The notes below the pieces were generated by a model. The model had not been told where the DNA came from. It was given only the letters and a program-made list of their open reading frames with translations, and searched no databases. The translations under genes and the position numbers were made by a program. Shown piece after piece: positions 18,106 through 28,121 of a stretch of 64,000 bases of DNA; position 1 is the stretch's first letter; every line of letters begins with the position of its first letter. Origin of the DNA: Salinivibrio kushneri (GTDB lineage: Bacteria; Pseudomonadota; Gammaproteobacteria; Enterobacterales; Vibrionaceae); the NCBI RefSeq assembly GCF_027286325.1, contig NZ_CP114588.1, positions 1,417,317 to 1,481,316 of the forward strand, in the 5' to 3' direction.

Positions 18106-19911
18106 ATGTATACCCTACGTCCCTATCAATCTGACGCGGTTAAGGCCGTGCTGCATTATTTTCGCCGCCATGCGTCTCCTGCTGTCGCCGTGTTACCTAC
18201 CGGTGCGGGAAAAAGCTTGGTGATCGCAGAGCTTGCGCGTATCGCCAAAGGCCGAGTACTGGTGCTTGCCCACGTTAAAGAGCTCGTCGAGCAAAACCAT
18301 GCCAAATATGAAGGCTATGGATTAAACGGGGGGATCTTTTCCGCGGGGTTGGGCCGTAAAGAGTCTGACGACAAAGTGGTCTTCGCCTCTGTTCAATCTG
18401 TGGTGCGAAACCTGGATGCCTTTGCTGACCAGTTCTCCTTACTGGTAATCGATGAGTGCCATCGTGTGCCTGACAACCAAGACAGCAGTTATCGTCGCGT
18501 GATTGCGCATCTGCAAACGGTCAACCCCGGGCTCAAAGTGTTGGGGCTCACCGCGACTCCTTACCGGCTTGGGCAAGGGTGGATTTATCAATACCACACC
18601 AGTGGCAAGGTACGCACCACAGAGACACGCTTTTTTCGCGATTGTGTGTTCGAGCTGCCGATTAGTCACTTGCTCGACGAAGGCTTCCTGACCCCTGCCC
18701 ATGTCTTGGATGCACCGTTACTGAGCTATGACTTTTCTCAGGTTTCTCGCACTGCAAACGGCTATTACCGTGAAGCCGATCTAGAAAAAGTGGTGGCCAA
18801 CGCCCCTCGGGCAACCCCGCAAATTGTTGAACAAATTGTTGACTATGCACAGGCACGGCAAGGGGTGATGATCTTTGCCGCCACGGTTAACCATGCACGA
18901 GAAATCCTGTCTTATTTGCCAGAGCACGCATCCGCCCTGATCGTCGGTGATACGCCAAGCACAGAGCGCGATCGCCTGATCACTGCGTTCAAACAAAAAG
19001 CACTAAAATACTTAGTAAACGTATCGGTACTGACCACCGGCTTTGATGCGCCTCATGTGGACTTGATAGCGATTTTACGCCCCACTGAATCAGTGAGCCT
19101 CTATCAACAAATTGCCGGGCGTGGTCTTCGCCTCGCGCCAGGAAAGCAAGATTGTTTGATTCTCGACTACGCCGGCAATGTCTACGACTTGTACCAACCA
19201 GAAATAGGCATGCCCAAACCTGATAGTGACAGTGAGCTGGTGACGATCCCCTGCCCCGCATGCGGGTTTAATAACAGCTTTTGGGGCAAGCTGGACGACA
19301 ATGGCTTTTTGATTGAACACTATGGTCGCCAATGCCAAGGCTATTTAGAAGATGAGGATGGCGAACGCGAGATCTGTGGTTACCGCTTTCGCGCCAAGTT
19401 TTGCGATGAGTGTGGCGCCGACAACGACATTGCCGCGCGTCGCTGTCACCAATGCGATGCCCCTTTGATTGATCCCGATAAGAAACTCCGAGAAGCACTC
19501 AAATTGAAAGATGCGCTGGTGGTGGCGTGTAACGACATGACCCTTACCGCCGGAAAAAACCGCTATCAAAAACCACAACTTAAAGTGACTTACCACACCC
19601 ACGAGGGCAATGATTTACACGAGGTGTGGCCGCTGGCCAGCAAAAAACAAAAACAAGACTTTCTGGCGCGATTTGTCCGGCCACACCTGGTCGATCGCCA
19701 CCGCCCATTCGACGCCACCGCCCCCACAAAAGTGACCGCGTCACAGCATCGATTTCGTCCGCCTGACTTCGTGATTGCGCGTAAACAAGGCCGGTTCTGG
19801 CATCTGCGCCAGAAAATCTTTGATGTGGAAAGCTTTGTTAGCCAAGACAGACTAACCGCCATGTTAGCGCAAAGCCGGGGGCAAGCTTTCGCAGAGCACG
19901 ACGCGAGTTGA
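18106..19911 (+). CDS. radD: RadD (YejH) superfamily 2 DNA helicase
   Basis: 601 residues. Helicase motif I is LPTGAGKS (about residues 31-38), motif II is IDECHR, motif III is LTATPYR and motif VI is QIAGRGLRLAPGK. A cysteine-rich zinc-binding part follows (CPACGFN and later CDECG and CHQCD, about residues 383-460). The N-terminal RPYQSDAV is the Q-motif equivalent. In E. coli RadD (YejH) also lies beside rplY, supporting the name. It acts in double-strand break repair and recombination intermediate processing with RecA and SSB. Confidence 0.88.
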   Translation: MYTLRPYQSDAVKAVLHYFRRHASPAVAVLPTGAGKSLVIAELARIAKGRVLVLAHVKELVEQNHAKYEGYGLNGGIFSAGLGRKESDDKVVFASVQSVVRNLDAFADQFSLLVIDECHRVPDNQDSSYRRVIAHLQTVNPGLKVLGLTATPYRLGQGWIYQYHTSGKVRTTETRFFRDCVFELPISHLLDEGFLTPAHVLDAPLLSYDFSQVSRTANGYYREADLEKVVANAPRATPQIVEQIVDYAQARQGVMIFAATVNHAREILSYLPEHASALIVGDTPSTERDRLITAFKQKALKYLVNVSVLTTGFDAPHVDLIAILRPTESVSLYQQIAGRGLRLAPGKQDCLILDYAGNVYDLYQPEIGMPKPDSDSELVTIPCPACGFNNSFWGKLDDNGFLIEHYGRQCQGYLEDEDGEREICGYRFRAKFCDECGADNDIAARRCHQCDAPLIDPDKKLREALKLKDALVVACNDMTLTAGKNRYQKPQLKVTYHTHEGNDLHEVWPLASKKQKQDFLARFVRPHLVDRHRPFDATAPTKVTASQHRFRPPDFVIARKQGRFWHLRQKIFDVESFVSQDRLTAMLAQSRGQAFAEHDAS

Positions 19912-20101
19912 AGCACTCAGGGTCAATAAAAGACGCTTCCACGAGCAAAAGGCACTGTGTGAGCGGCTTGAGCGGTGATAGCCGCGCCGATAAGGCTTGT
20001 TTTAGTGGCCAAGCAGTGCTAATATCCGCGCTCGTTTTTGGGTACTGAGTTAGGTCGCTACGCTCAGTACTGTGTTTTCACTCTAAAGAGAGTTATTAAT
20101 T

Positions 20102-20383
20102 ATGTTTAAGTTCGAAGCTGAAGTACGTACAGAAAAGGGTAAAGGTGCGAGCCGCCGCCTACGTCATCAGAAGAAATTCCCTGCGATCGTTTACGGTGGC
20201 AACCAAGAGCCTGTATCAATCGCACTTGACCACCCAGTGGTTGTTAACCAAATGGACAAGCCTGAGTTCTACGAAGGCATCATCCTGGTTATCGATGGCC
20301 AAGAAGTAAAAGTTAAGCCACAAGACATCCAGCGCCACGCGTTCAAGCCAAAAGTTGAGCACATGGACTTCATCCGCATCTAA
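20102..20383 (+). CDS. rplY: 50S ribosomal protein L25
   Basis: 93 residues, the short single-domain L25 that binds 5S rRNA. The start [20 protein letters not shown] and [20 protein letters not shown] are characteristic. GAGAGTT lies upstream of the ATG. The 190-base spacer after radD holds its promoter region. A strong terminator follows. Confidence 0.95.
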   Translation: MFKFEAEVRTEKGKGASRRLRHQKKFPAIVYGGNQEPVSIALDHPVVVNQMDKPEFYEGIILVIDGQEVKVKPQDIQRHAFKPKVEHMDFIRI

Positions 20384-20411
20384 TCGCTCTGCGATCATGA
20401 TGAGATGAGAG

Positions 20412-20435
20412 AAGGCGCCTTAACGGCGCCTTTTT
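20412..20435 (+). terminator. Terminator of rplY
   Basis: AAGGCGCC, TTAAC and GGCGCCTTTTT form a GC-rich hairpin with a T run 29 bases after the stop codon. Confidence 0.9.
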
Positions 20436-20468
20436 CGTATCTGTTTATCACCGTCGACCACGCTATTG

Positions 20469-21431
20469 CTACCTCGTCATCTTTTTCACGAATACCACCA
20501 CAAAAAGTGCCATGGTAAAGCTACCCAGAAATGCCTCAAGGGCAGCGATAAAGCGGGCAAAACCAGACGGTGTAATATCGCCATATCCTAGGGTGGTAAA
20601 GGTCACCACACTGAAATACAGCGCATTCAGCAACTCATAAAAGCGGGCTTCTGCGCCAGTCAGATCCGGATAGATCGGGTTGGCTTGGGTGGTACCCAGG
20701 GCAAAATACGCCAGCGCACAAGATGCAATCACTAATACGGAAAAAATCACTACCCGCAACGGATCCTCGCCGTAACCACAAAACAAATCGACCGTTTTCG
20801 ATAGTGCGCGCTGAAAGCCGAGCTTCGGCATCTGATAACGGCGAAACCGCATTTCCTTTTTGAAAAAATAGCCGGCCACATCAAACAACCCTTGTTTTTC
20901 ACATTGTTTGCGGATGTTGCGGCATACCTCTTCCGACTCCTGGAACAGAGAGTGACGCCGAGACGGATCCTTTTCCAAAAAAGCCAACCGCTCTTGCTTA
21001 AATTGCTCGCCCCAATCAACATTTTCGAGCCCAGTACGTGCCATGTCCGCCCCCAATAAGTTGCTACCATCGAGACGAGTACAATTAAGATTGGCGCGCA
21101 GTAAATTGGCTTTCATCAAGGATGCATTGCGTAAGTCCAAGCCAAAACAGTGAGCTTCGGTCAGATTGGCACGGTAGAAGTCCGCACCTTGGCACGAGTA
21201 ACCTTGCTTGTTACCACGGTTGACCAAATGAATATCGGTCAAGTTGGTACGCGCCAGCTGAAAGCCATCGAGTGGCCGGCCCGACGCGGCCCACGCTTCC
21301 ACGTCCGCTTTTACATCGTGGTGGCGCTTATCAACATTAGGGTCATGCCAATAACAAAGACCAGATTCACCCGCTTGCTGATCACATTGCCATCCATTCC
21401 GCGCTTTAAACACACACACTTTACCGCTCAT
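20469..21431 (-). CDS. Pentapeptide-repeat protein fused to a two-helix potassium channel
   Basis: 320 residues. An N-terminal Cys/His cluster (CVFKARNGWQCDQQAG then CYWH) may bind a metal. Residues about 56-140 are pentapeptide repeats of the A(N/D)LXX type (YRANLTEAH, MKANLLRANL). A helical linker leads to a channel: a first membrane helix (about 227-247), the pore loop with selectivity filter TTLGYGD (about 285-291), and a second helix. This is the KcsA-like two-helix ion channel fold, and GYGD predicts potassium selectivity. ATG 21431 has AGGAGG upstream. The repeat part probably regulates or localises the channel; that is inference. Confidence 0.85.
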   Translation of the reverse strand: MSGKVCVFKARNGWQCDQQAGESGLCYWHDPNVDKRHHDVKADVEAWAASGRPLDGFQLARTNLTDIHLVNRGNKQGYSCQGADFYRANLTEAHCFGLDLRNASLMKANLLRANLNCTRLDGSNLLGADMARTGLENVDWGEQFKQERLAFLEKDPSRRHSLFQESEEVCRNIRKQCEKQGLFDVAGYFFKKEMRFRRYQMPKLGFQRALSKTVDLFCGYGEDPLRVVIFSVLVIASCALAYFALGTTQANPIYPDLTGAEARFYELLNALYFSVVTFTTLGYGDITPSGFARFIAALEAFLGSFTMALFVVVFVKKMTR

Positions 21432-21524
21432 CACTTTCCCTCCTCCTTATAGTTTAGAAAGGACATGAAAACACGCCAGAGAAAGAGAGAAGCGCAATGC
21501 TGTCAGTAGGTAACGCCGTCATCA

Positions 21525-21809
21525 TTAAGACGACGAATCGTCATTGAGGTCATCAAACAAGGAAGGTTGGTAAGGCAGGGGCTCAGCATCCAAAGCAGCG
21601 TCTTGCACTTGTTTTCTTTTCGCACGCAAGATACGTAGATAGCGTTGATGACAAAGACGGACGACATTGCGTTTTTGCTCATTGGTTAACGCATACCAAT
21701 GAACACGCTCGTCGCGGCTGCGAAAGCAGCCTTTACAGTAGCCTTTGTTGTTGACCTGACAGATGCCTCTACACGGGTTCGGCACCTCGAAAAAATCGAG
21801 CTGTTCCAC
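21525..21809 (-). CDS. DUF1289 domain protein
   Basis: 94 residues. PCRGICQVNNKGYCKGCFRS contains the four-Cys pattern of DUF1289 (E. coli YdhL type), probably a small metal site. GTG 21809 is chosen because AGGGAGG stands six bases upstream; the frame extends to a TTG at 21851 without such a site. It follows polB by 60 bases on the same strand and may be co-transcribed with it. Function unknown. Confidence 0.8.
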   Translation of the reverse strand: MEQLDFFEVPNPCRGICQVNNKGYCKGCFRSRDERVHWYALTNEQKRNVVRLCHQRYLRILRAKRKQVQDAALDAEPLPYQPSLFDDLNDDSSS

Positions 21810-21869
21810 GTCGACCTCCCTGCTGATTCTTTCATTCAAGCGGGTGGGCAACCAAATTGCAAATTTGGA

Positions 21870-24236
21870 TTAAAATAACCCTAATTGCGGCAGCGCCAAC
21901 GTATCAAACTCCTTGCCGATAAAAGGCAAAATACCATCGGCAATCGGTTTCAGTTGTTTATCAACATAGTGCTGATAATCAATTGGGCTACGCAAATAAT
22001 CGCAGGGTTCCGGGCCATTTACCGTGATCACGTATTCTATCCAGCCACCCCGCTGGTATTGCTCGGGGCGCCCTAGCTTACGGTTTTCACTTTCCGCCAT
22101 CCGCGCCGCGCGCACGTGCGGTGGCACATTTTTTTGATACTCCGCCAATGGCCGACGAAGCCGTTTACGATAGACCAATGCATCGTCATGCTCACCTTGG
22201 TTGGTACGCTCTACGATGTCGCGAATAAACCCGTCTACTTCGTCACCATCAAACACACGTTGGTATAACTGTTTTTGGAAAGTTTGTGCCAACAGGGTCC
22301 AGTCAGTACGGACGGTTTCTAACCCTTTAAACACCAGCGTTGACTCGCCTGACTGTCTGTCTATTACGCGGCCGGCGTAGCGCTTTTTGCTGCCTGTTTC
22401 TTGGCCCCGAATGGTGGGCATGAGAAAGCGTTGGTAATGGGTTTCGTATTCAATTTCTAATGCCGAGTCTAAACCGTATGTATCGCTTAAATGACTTTGC
22501 CACCAGCGATTGATTTCACCCACTAACTGCTGCCCGATATGATCAGCTTGCTCGCTCGACTTTTCGCCCCCCAAAGAGACAAACGTCGAGTCGGTATCGC
22601 CATAAATGACCTCAAAGCCCTGCCCCTCAATCAACTCGCGAGTGGTTTTCATGATTTCATGGCCACGCATGGTAATCGACGATGCCAAACGATGATCAAA
22701 AAACCGACAGCCTTGCGAGCCCAGTACGCCATAAAAGGAATTCATGATGATTTTTATCGCTTGTGAAAACGCTTTTTCGCCCGCTTTTTTCGCCCGGTCA
22801 CGCGCTTGCCACAAATCATCAATCAATGCTGGAAGGTAGTGTTTTTCTCGGTGAAAGACACCGCCACGAAAGCCAGGTACCGTCTTTGCCTCTTCGCCGG
22901 TTTCTTGTGCTTTTAACCCCTCAATAAGCCCCAGCGGATCAATGAGAAAGGTACGAATGATAGAGGGGTACAGCGATTTAAAATCTAACACCAGCACCGA
23001 GTGATATAGTCCAGGCTTGGAGTCCATCACATAACCACCAGGGCTTGCAATCCACCCTTCACTGGCTAAATTCGGCGCCACATAGCCTGAGCGATGAAGG
23101 CGTGGTAAAAACAAGTTGGTGAAGGCTGCTACCGAGCCCCCGACACGGTCAAGCTCTACCCCGGTTAAGCGTGATCGCTCAATAAGAAAATCCAGTAAGT
23201 GGGTATGCGCAAAGATTCTATTGACCAATCGACAATCTTGGAGGTTATAGGTGGCCAGTGCGACTTTGTCGTGATGAAACATGCGATTGATGGAGGCCAT
23301 GCGATCATGGGGGTTATCAATCGCTTTTCCCTCCCCCAATAACGTTTGTGCAACCGCCTCTAGCGCCCATGAACGAAAGCCATAGGTTGCTGTTTTTAAG
23401 GCTTCAATACCATCAATCACCACCCGCCCAGACAAACTAATAAAGCCCGGTTTATTACTGCCACCGTCACGCCAAAATGCGCGTTCACCGCCACGGCCAA
23501 GTCGAAGGTCGCGTTGATAGATTTGTGCACGCTTCACCAGTAAGCGAAAGTCAAAATCAATCACATTCCAACCCACCACCACATCGGGATCGTAATAGGC
23601 AAACCACCTTTCTAACGCACCTAGTAACGCTTCCTCGTCGTTGACCCACTCTATCCAGTCAGGCGCGTTGTCTTGCGGGTTCCCCACCATGATCACTCGA
23701 CTATCTTTTTCACTGTCTAGCCCCACCGAATAAAGCTGCCCTTTTTGTGAGCATTCAATATCCAAAGAAACATGGTGCAATATCGGGGTGTAATCTGCCT
23801 GTTTGGCTTTGCCTTGGATCACCTCTAGGTAACCTTGGCGTTGACGAGCTTGACCGGTGAACAACAAGCTGCCACAAATGTACCGCTCCATTAAGTAACG
23901 GTCAGCGAGGCGAATATCGCCTTCATACAACGGAATAGCCGCGCCACTAATCACACGTTGCCCCTCTTGCGCACGTTTCACACTACTGAAATAGCAAGCG
24001 GCCACAGGTGTGTGTTGAAAGGTGGATAATGACACCGCTTTGCAGTAGGCATGCGCATCAACCGTGGGTAATAGGGCATCTACACGCGCTTTTTCTTCTT
24101 GAGGGACAAAAAACACGCTTTGCTGATCGTCAATACACAGCTTTACCGGGCCATCTGGCGTCGATAGCCACAGTACAATCGACGTGGTTTGGCCTCGGTC
24201 GCGTTGTTGACGCGTGATCACGAAGCCTTGCTGCAT
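21870..24236 (-). CDS. polB: DNA polymerase II
   Basis: 788 residues, family B polymerase close to E. coli PolB (783). The exonuclease motif is SLDIECSQKG, the polymerase motifs are DFKSLYPSII, a KIIMNSFYGVLGS stretch, and YGDTDSTF with the catalytic Asp pair. ATG 24236 matches the normal N-terminus (MQQGFVITRQ); GTG 24260 lies upstream. A LexA box 85 bases ahead predicts SOS induction. Role: translesion and restart synthesis after DNA damage. Confidence 0.95.
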   Translation of the reverse strand: MQQGFVITRQQRDRGQTTSIVLWLSTPDGPVKLCIDDQQSVFFVPQEEKARVDALLPTVDAHAYCKAVSLSTFQHTPVAACYFSSVKRAQEGQRVISGAAIPLYEGDIRLADRYLMERYICGSLLFTGQARQRQGYLEVIQGKAKQADYTPILHHVSLDIECSQKGQLYSVGLDSEKDSRVIMVGNPQDNAPDWIEWVNDEEALLGALERWFAYYDPDVVVGWNVIDFDFRLLVKRAQIYQRDLRLGRGGERAFWRDGGSNKPGFISLSGRVVIDGIEALKTATYGFRSWALEAVAQTLLGEGKAIDNPHDRMASINRMFHHDKVALATYNLQDCRLVNRIFAHTHLLDFLIERSRLTGVELDRVGGSVAAFTNLFLPRLHRSGYVAPNLASEGWIASPGGYVMDSKPGLYHSVLVLDFKSLYPSIIRTFLIDPLGLIEGLKAQETGEEAKTVPGFRGGVFHREKHYLPALIDDLWQARDRAKKAGEKAFSQAIKIIMNSFYGVLGSQGCRFFDHRLASSITMRGHEIMKTTRELIEGQGFEVIYGDTDSTFVSLGGEKSSEQADHIGQQLVGEINRWWQSHLSDTYGLDSALEIEYETHYQRFLMPTIRGQETGSKKRYAGRVIDRQSGESTLVFKGLETVRTDWTLLAQTFQKQLYQRVFDGDEVDGFIRDIVERTNQGEHDDALVYRKRLRRPLAEYQKNVPPHVRAARMAESENRKLGRPEQYQRGGWIEYVITVNGPEPCDYLRSPIDYQHYVDKQLKPIADGILPFIGKEFDTLALPQLGLF

Positions 24237-24321
24237 GTAGGACGAAGAGAGTGAGGACACAGGCGTTATCAGGGTTGCATTGTGTGAGTCATTTTGTCAG
24301 TGTAACAAACCCCACTAACCA

Positions 24322-24337
24322 CTGTATAGATAAACAG
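24322..24337 (-). promoter_or_regulatory. LexA (SOS) box of polB
   Basis: CTGTATAGATAAACAG keeps both half-sites CTGT and ACAG at the correct eight-base spacing. It sits between the polB start (24236) and the end of the upstream membrane-protein gene (24348). Confidence 0.85.
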
Positions 24338-24347
24338 CCCTAATGAA

Positions 24348-25238
24348 TTAGTCGGGATGTTCAGCCCGCCCTGCACCGCCGATGACAATCAATCCAATCA
24401 CCACGACCACAGCCGCACTCGTGAGGCGCATATTCATCATGCTACTTTGATCCCAGGCCACCAGACCCATTAAAGCGAGCAAGACGGCCACCCAAATGAG
24501 CTGTTGTGCTAATAGTTTCTGGGTTGATGCCATCACGCGCCAAAATACCTCAGTAGCGAACACAAACAACGCACCAGCAAGGACAGCAAAACCAACACCG
24601 CACAGCGAAAGAAAACCATTGGGTAAGGTAAAGATGATTAGGGGCAGCACCAACAATAAACTCATCCGTAAACTGGTCGCCAGGATGGCGTTAGCTTGAT
24701 AAGCACGTTTGTTGGCTTGCAGCCAAAAACTCGCCCATGCACCACCACTAATCAGCCCTAGCACCATGCCTAACGGACTTGGCGCATACATGCCCGGCGC
24801 GAGTAAATATCCCAGTCCCGCGAAAATCAACATTAAACCCATCCATAACCAGTGTTGATGCGGTGAACGAGATACCACCCCCAATACACCTTGCACACTC
24901 GCCACCACGACCAAGCCTAAAGTGGCGATATCAAGTAACCGACAGGCGAATACCGCGCTGGTAACCGCAAGGAAAAGCAAGCCTGCAAGCCGCCATTCGC
25001 TCAGAGGCGCTATTTGGCCCGGGGCTAATGCCACTCCCTCTTGCAAACGACTGCCGGCGTACTTTTGCGGGAAAAGCCGTTGCCCTCCCAATGCAATCAT
25101 TGCGGCAGACAATAACCAAAAGCCAATGTAACTGGCCGGGTCAATCCATTGGTTGATCACACGACGACCTACCTCGGCATTGATCACCGCAATCACGACC
25201 ACCACTGACGCGCCTATGATACGACTCGCTCTTTTCAT
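24348..25238 (-). CDS. Multi-pass inner membrane protein, possibly DMT-like
   Basis: 296 residues and about ten hydrophobic helices separated by short loops, with a short basic N-terminus (MKRASRII). The helix number and length recall drug/metabolite transporters (EamA-like), but I see no decisive motif. ATG 25238 is preferred over the longer open frame to 25457, which would run across the promoter region of the divergent DUF2786 gene. Confidence 0.55.
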   Translation of the reverse strand: MKRASRIIGASVVVVIAVINAEVGRRVINQWIDPASYIGFWLLSAAMIALGGQRLFPQKYAGSRLQEGVALAPGQIAPLSEWRLAGLLFLAVTSAVFACRLLDIATLGLVVVASVQGVLGVVSRSPHQHWLWMGLMLIFAGLGYLLAPGMYAPSPLGMVLGLISGGAWASFWLQANKRAYQANAILATSLRMSLLLVLPLIIFTLPNGFLSLCGVGFAVLAGALFVFATEVFWRVMASTQKLLAQQLIWVAVLLALMGLVAWDQSSMMNMRLTSAAVVVVIGLIVIGGAGRAEHPD

Positions 25239-25362
25239 TCGTATTCGTGCCTTATTACTGATTCTTTCAACAAGACCGATCGCAACCGCTAATTCTTTCA
25301 ACCCTTTGTTGTCTCTTTCGGACGCGATACAATACGCGTTTGTTCGTTTCCGGGAAGTATGC

Positions 25363-26064
25363 ATGTCAGATCCGAAAAGCAAAGCGCTCAAAAAAATTGC
25401 TAAGTGTCTAGAGCTCAGCAATTCCGCCAATGTGAATGAGGCAGCGCAGGCGATCAAAATGGCCGAGCGGCTGATGCGTAAGCATGGTCTGGATCAGGAC
25501 GACATTGACTTCATCAGCATGGGCAAAACGCGCTCAGAAAAGCTATTACCCGCTTCAATTGGTCAATCGATCTTAAAAATCATTCGCGGTATCAATAGCC
25601 GGTTTGGGGTGGAGTGTGTGCTCGTCAATCACAAGGGGCTAAAACAAGCCGAGTTTATTGGGGACGCAGACCGTGCCATCTTTGCTGCCTTTGCCTTCGA
25701 TGTGGTCTATCGTGATATGAATGAACATATCGGCCAGTTTCGCAATAGCTTTGCAGGCACAGGCACCAGTACGCAAGAGGTGACGCGGCGCGTACAGTCA
25801 TTTACCACAGGCTGGCTTGAGGGCGCGCTCGATAAACTTCCTCAGCTTGACGCGCGTGATAGCGACGACAAAATCAAAAGCTATATTGATAAAGAGTTTG
25901 CCAACATTGACCGCGAGACCTTTAAGCAACAACTAAAAGAAGCGATGGCAGCCATGACAGATGATTACGAGCGTGGAATGAAAAAGGGCCGTGAAATCTC
26001 AGTGAGTCGCCCGGTGAGTGGTCAAGGCCCACAAAAGCGCCTGACTGGTACCCGCAAGTCATAA
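25363..26064 (+). CDS. DUF2786 domain-containing protein
   Basis: 233 residues, soluble. The N-terminal 45 residues (ALKKIAKCLELSNS followed by EAAQAIKMAERLMRKHGL) are the DUF2786 helical domain, which is also found in some phage and plasmid proteins. The C-terminal region is charged and ends KRLTGTRKS. It is divergent from the membrane-protein gene. A GC hairpin without T run follows at about 26077-26103. Function unknown. Confidence 0.8.
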   Translation: MSDPKSKALKKIAKCLELSNSANVNEAAQAIKMAERLMRKHGLDQDDIDFISMGKTRSEKLLPASIGQSILKIIRGINSRFGVECVLVNHKGLKQAEFIGDADRAIFAAFAFDVVYRDMNEHIGQFRNSFAGTGTSTQEVTRRVQSFTTGWLEGALDKLPQLDARDSDDKIKSYIDKEFANIDRETFKQQLKEAMAAMTDDYERGMKKGREISVSRPVSGQGPQKRLTGTRKS

Positions 26065-26336
26065 TCTTATTGAGTCACAGGCCGAATTATGTCCGGCCTG
26101 TGTCAGCACTTTCCCATCAATAAGACACCTGTGTTAAACATCGTCAAATCAAGGTTAAATCCCTTTTCCCCGGTTGAGTTACACTGCGCTGGCGTCTAGC
26201 CTAGGATCAGTGTCACGTTATCAATGGCTGGTTGGCGCTGTCCGCTGGCAGTCCAGTTGCTATGAGCTAATGTGAGCCTATAACAAGCAGAAAATGCGTA
26301 AATAATTCTTCATATCCTTACTGAGGAGACAGTGGC

Positions 26337-27353
26337 ATGAAAAAAATAGTGACAAGCCTAGGGTTATTAATGGCGGTGGCACCTACCGCCTATGCACAGC
26401 AAGACAGTGGCCTATATATGGGTGGCCGCATTGGCCCTTCGTTTTTAGAAGATAGCTGTGTAACTGACACCGACTGCGGCGACTCCGAGCTCGGTGCAGG
26501 TATTATCACCGGTTATGATTTCAATGATTGGTTTGCGCTCGAGGGTACCTATGATTATTTAGGCCGTTTTGATACCGCGTTTGATCAATCAGGCACTACA
26601 GTTGGCGCCTCGGGCGATCTTACCGCTTTCACACTTGCGCCTAAGCTGTCTTATCACGTCAAGGATGACACGGCACTTTACGGTAAGCTCGGCGGAGCGA
26701 TGTGGGACTTTAATAGCAACGCCGGCGATCGTGACGATGTGTCACTGATGGGCGCCTTAGGTGTTGATCATCAAGCAACGGAAAAACTGAACGTTCGCCT
26801 TGAGTACCAGCACATCAACGATATGGATGATGGCTACTTTTCAAGCATTGACAATAACTTAGTGACTGTCGGCATGACGTATCATTTCGGGCGCACCAAC
26901 AACGAGCCAATGCCAGAGCCAATGGTTGAAGAGCCCGTCATGGAAGAGCCAGAACCTGAGCCGCAACCCGCGGTTGAACCACAATCGATCGTACTCTCAG
27001 AGGCCGGTGAAACCGAAATGTTTGGCTTTGATAAAGCCACGCTTTCTGATCAAGCAGCAGCTTCATTGCAACCTTTAGTGGATCGCTTACTTCGCCACGA
27101 AGAAGCCACCGCGACGATTGTGGGTCATACGGATAGCAAAGGGCCTGCAGCCTACAACCAGAAGCTGTCTGTTGAGCGCGCGCAAGCGGTGGCAGACGTG
27201 TTCTTGGATGCCGGTATCGATGCGAGCCGCCTCACCGTAGAAGGCAAAGGTGAAGCCGACCCAATAGCCAGTAACAACACGCCGGAAGGACGTGCACAGA
27301 ACCGCCGCGTTGAGGTAACTTCTCCTGAGATCGTGTACGTGGAAGTCAATTAA
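26337..27353 (+). CDS. ompA: OmpA family outer membrane protein
   Basis: 338 residues. A signal peptide is cleaved after AYA (residue 20). Residues 25-185 form the eight-stranded OmpA-type barrel, containing a two-Cys loop (CVTDTDCGD). A Pro/Glu/Met-rich hinge (NEPMPEPMVEEPVMEEPEPE) leads to the C-terminal peptidoglycan-binding OmpA domain, with GHTDSKGPAAYNQKLSVERA and NRRVEV at the end. GAGGAGA precedes the ATG. It links outer membrane and cell wall. The gene symbol reflects the family; several paralogues may exist. Confidence 0.85.
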   Translation: MKKIVTSLGLLMAVAPTAYAQQDSGLYMGGRIGPSFLEDSCVTDTDCGDSELGAGIITGYDFNDWFALEGTYDYLGRFDTAFDQSGTTVGASGDLTAFTLAPKLSYHVKDDTALYGKLGGAMWDFNSNAGDRDDVSLMGALGVDHQATEKLNVRLEYQHINDMDDGYFSSIDNNLVTVGMTYHFGRTNNEPMPEPMVEEPVMEEPEPEPQPAVEPQSIVLSEAGETEMFGFDKATLSDQAAASLQPLVDRLLRHEEATATIVGHTDSKGPAAYNQKLSVERAQAVADVFLDAGIDASRLTVEGKGEADPIASNNTPEGRAQNRRVEVTSPEIVYVEVN

Positions 27354-27387
27354 TTCCACTGGCACTTAAAATGACTGAAACGCACAT

Positions 27388-27417
27388 TAGGCCACCGTAT
27401 GATCGGTGGCCTATTTT
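27388..27417 (+). terminator. Terminator of the ompA-like gene
   Basis: TAGGCCACC, GTATGATC and GGTGGCCTA are followed by TTTT. It also lies just beyond the end of the convergent gene. Confidence 0.85.
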
Positions 27418-27432
27418 ATTGAGCACGCTAAA

Positions 27433-28011
27433 TCAAGGATTGGCGGAGGGGGCGACGACGCCTTGTAGATGACTCTGCATTAAACGATCAATTTCTATTC
27501 TGTCTTGATCGCTCACTCCCGCCACCCGCGGGTATCTTGGTGCTGAGCGATCGTTATGATAGGCACCTTCCCATCCTTGAGTGGTGGTTAAAAAGGCGCG
27601 AGCAAAGTCCGTCGAATAGCGTAAACACCCTGCCATTACCGTATCCACATAGGATTGCGCTATGGGTTTATCGACATCAGGCGCTCGCCGGGTATCAGCG
27701 ACGTAAACGTACACGGGCCCATCCAGGATAACGTCTTCGGGTAAAGCAATGTTTGACTCGGCTAACTGTAAACGTTGATAACCTGCCTCACGCCGATCAA
27801 AATCGGGCAGTGATTCGGGGTCGATGTTGACCAATACCCCGTTGCATTCCCCTTCCCCTTCAAGCACCACCAGCGGTGAGATAAACGCCTCACTCACATT
27901 GCTCCAGTGGCGGCTTAGTCCACTGACGGTAACCGGACACGCCCACCCTGAGTCGCCTGTCAGCGCCCGTGAGGCTGGATTCATCAAACTCCCGTACCCA
28001 AATAGATACAT
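27433..28011 (-). CDS. Gamma-glutamylcyclotransferase-fold protein
   Basis: 192 residues. YLFGYGSLMNPASR is the substrate loop of the GGCT/AIG2-like fold, and the catalytic Glu is in FDRREAGYQR. Such enzymes cleave gamma-glutamyl amides and release 5-oxoproline; the specific substrate is unknown. ATG 28011 is preferred, since AAGGAG lies nine bases before it, over the extra eight residues upstream. Confidence 0.75.
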   Translation of the reverse strand: MYLFGYGSLMNPASRALTGDSGWACPVTVSGLSRHWSNVSEAFISPLVVLEGEGECNGVLVNIDPESLPDFDRREAGYQRLQLAESNIALPEDVILDGPVYVYVADTRRAPDVDKPIAQSYVDTVMAGCLRYSTDFARAFLTTTQGWEGAYHNDRSAPRYPRVAGVSDQDRIEIDRLMQSHLQGVVAPSANP

Positions 28012-28121
28012 GACGTTGCAAACTCCTTTATGCATTTACTGGCAGAACCAGAGGCACTGCCTTGCTTTTCTCACTCAAATTGACAGAATAATCTGGCATT
28101 GTTGTCAACAAGGAAGTGATA

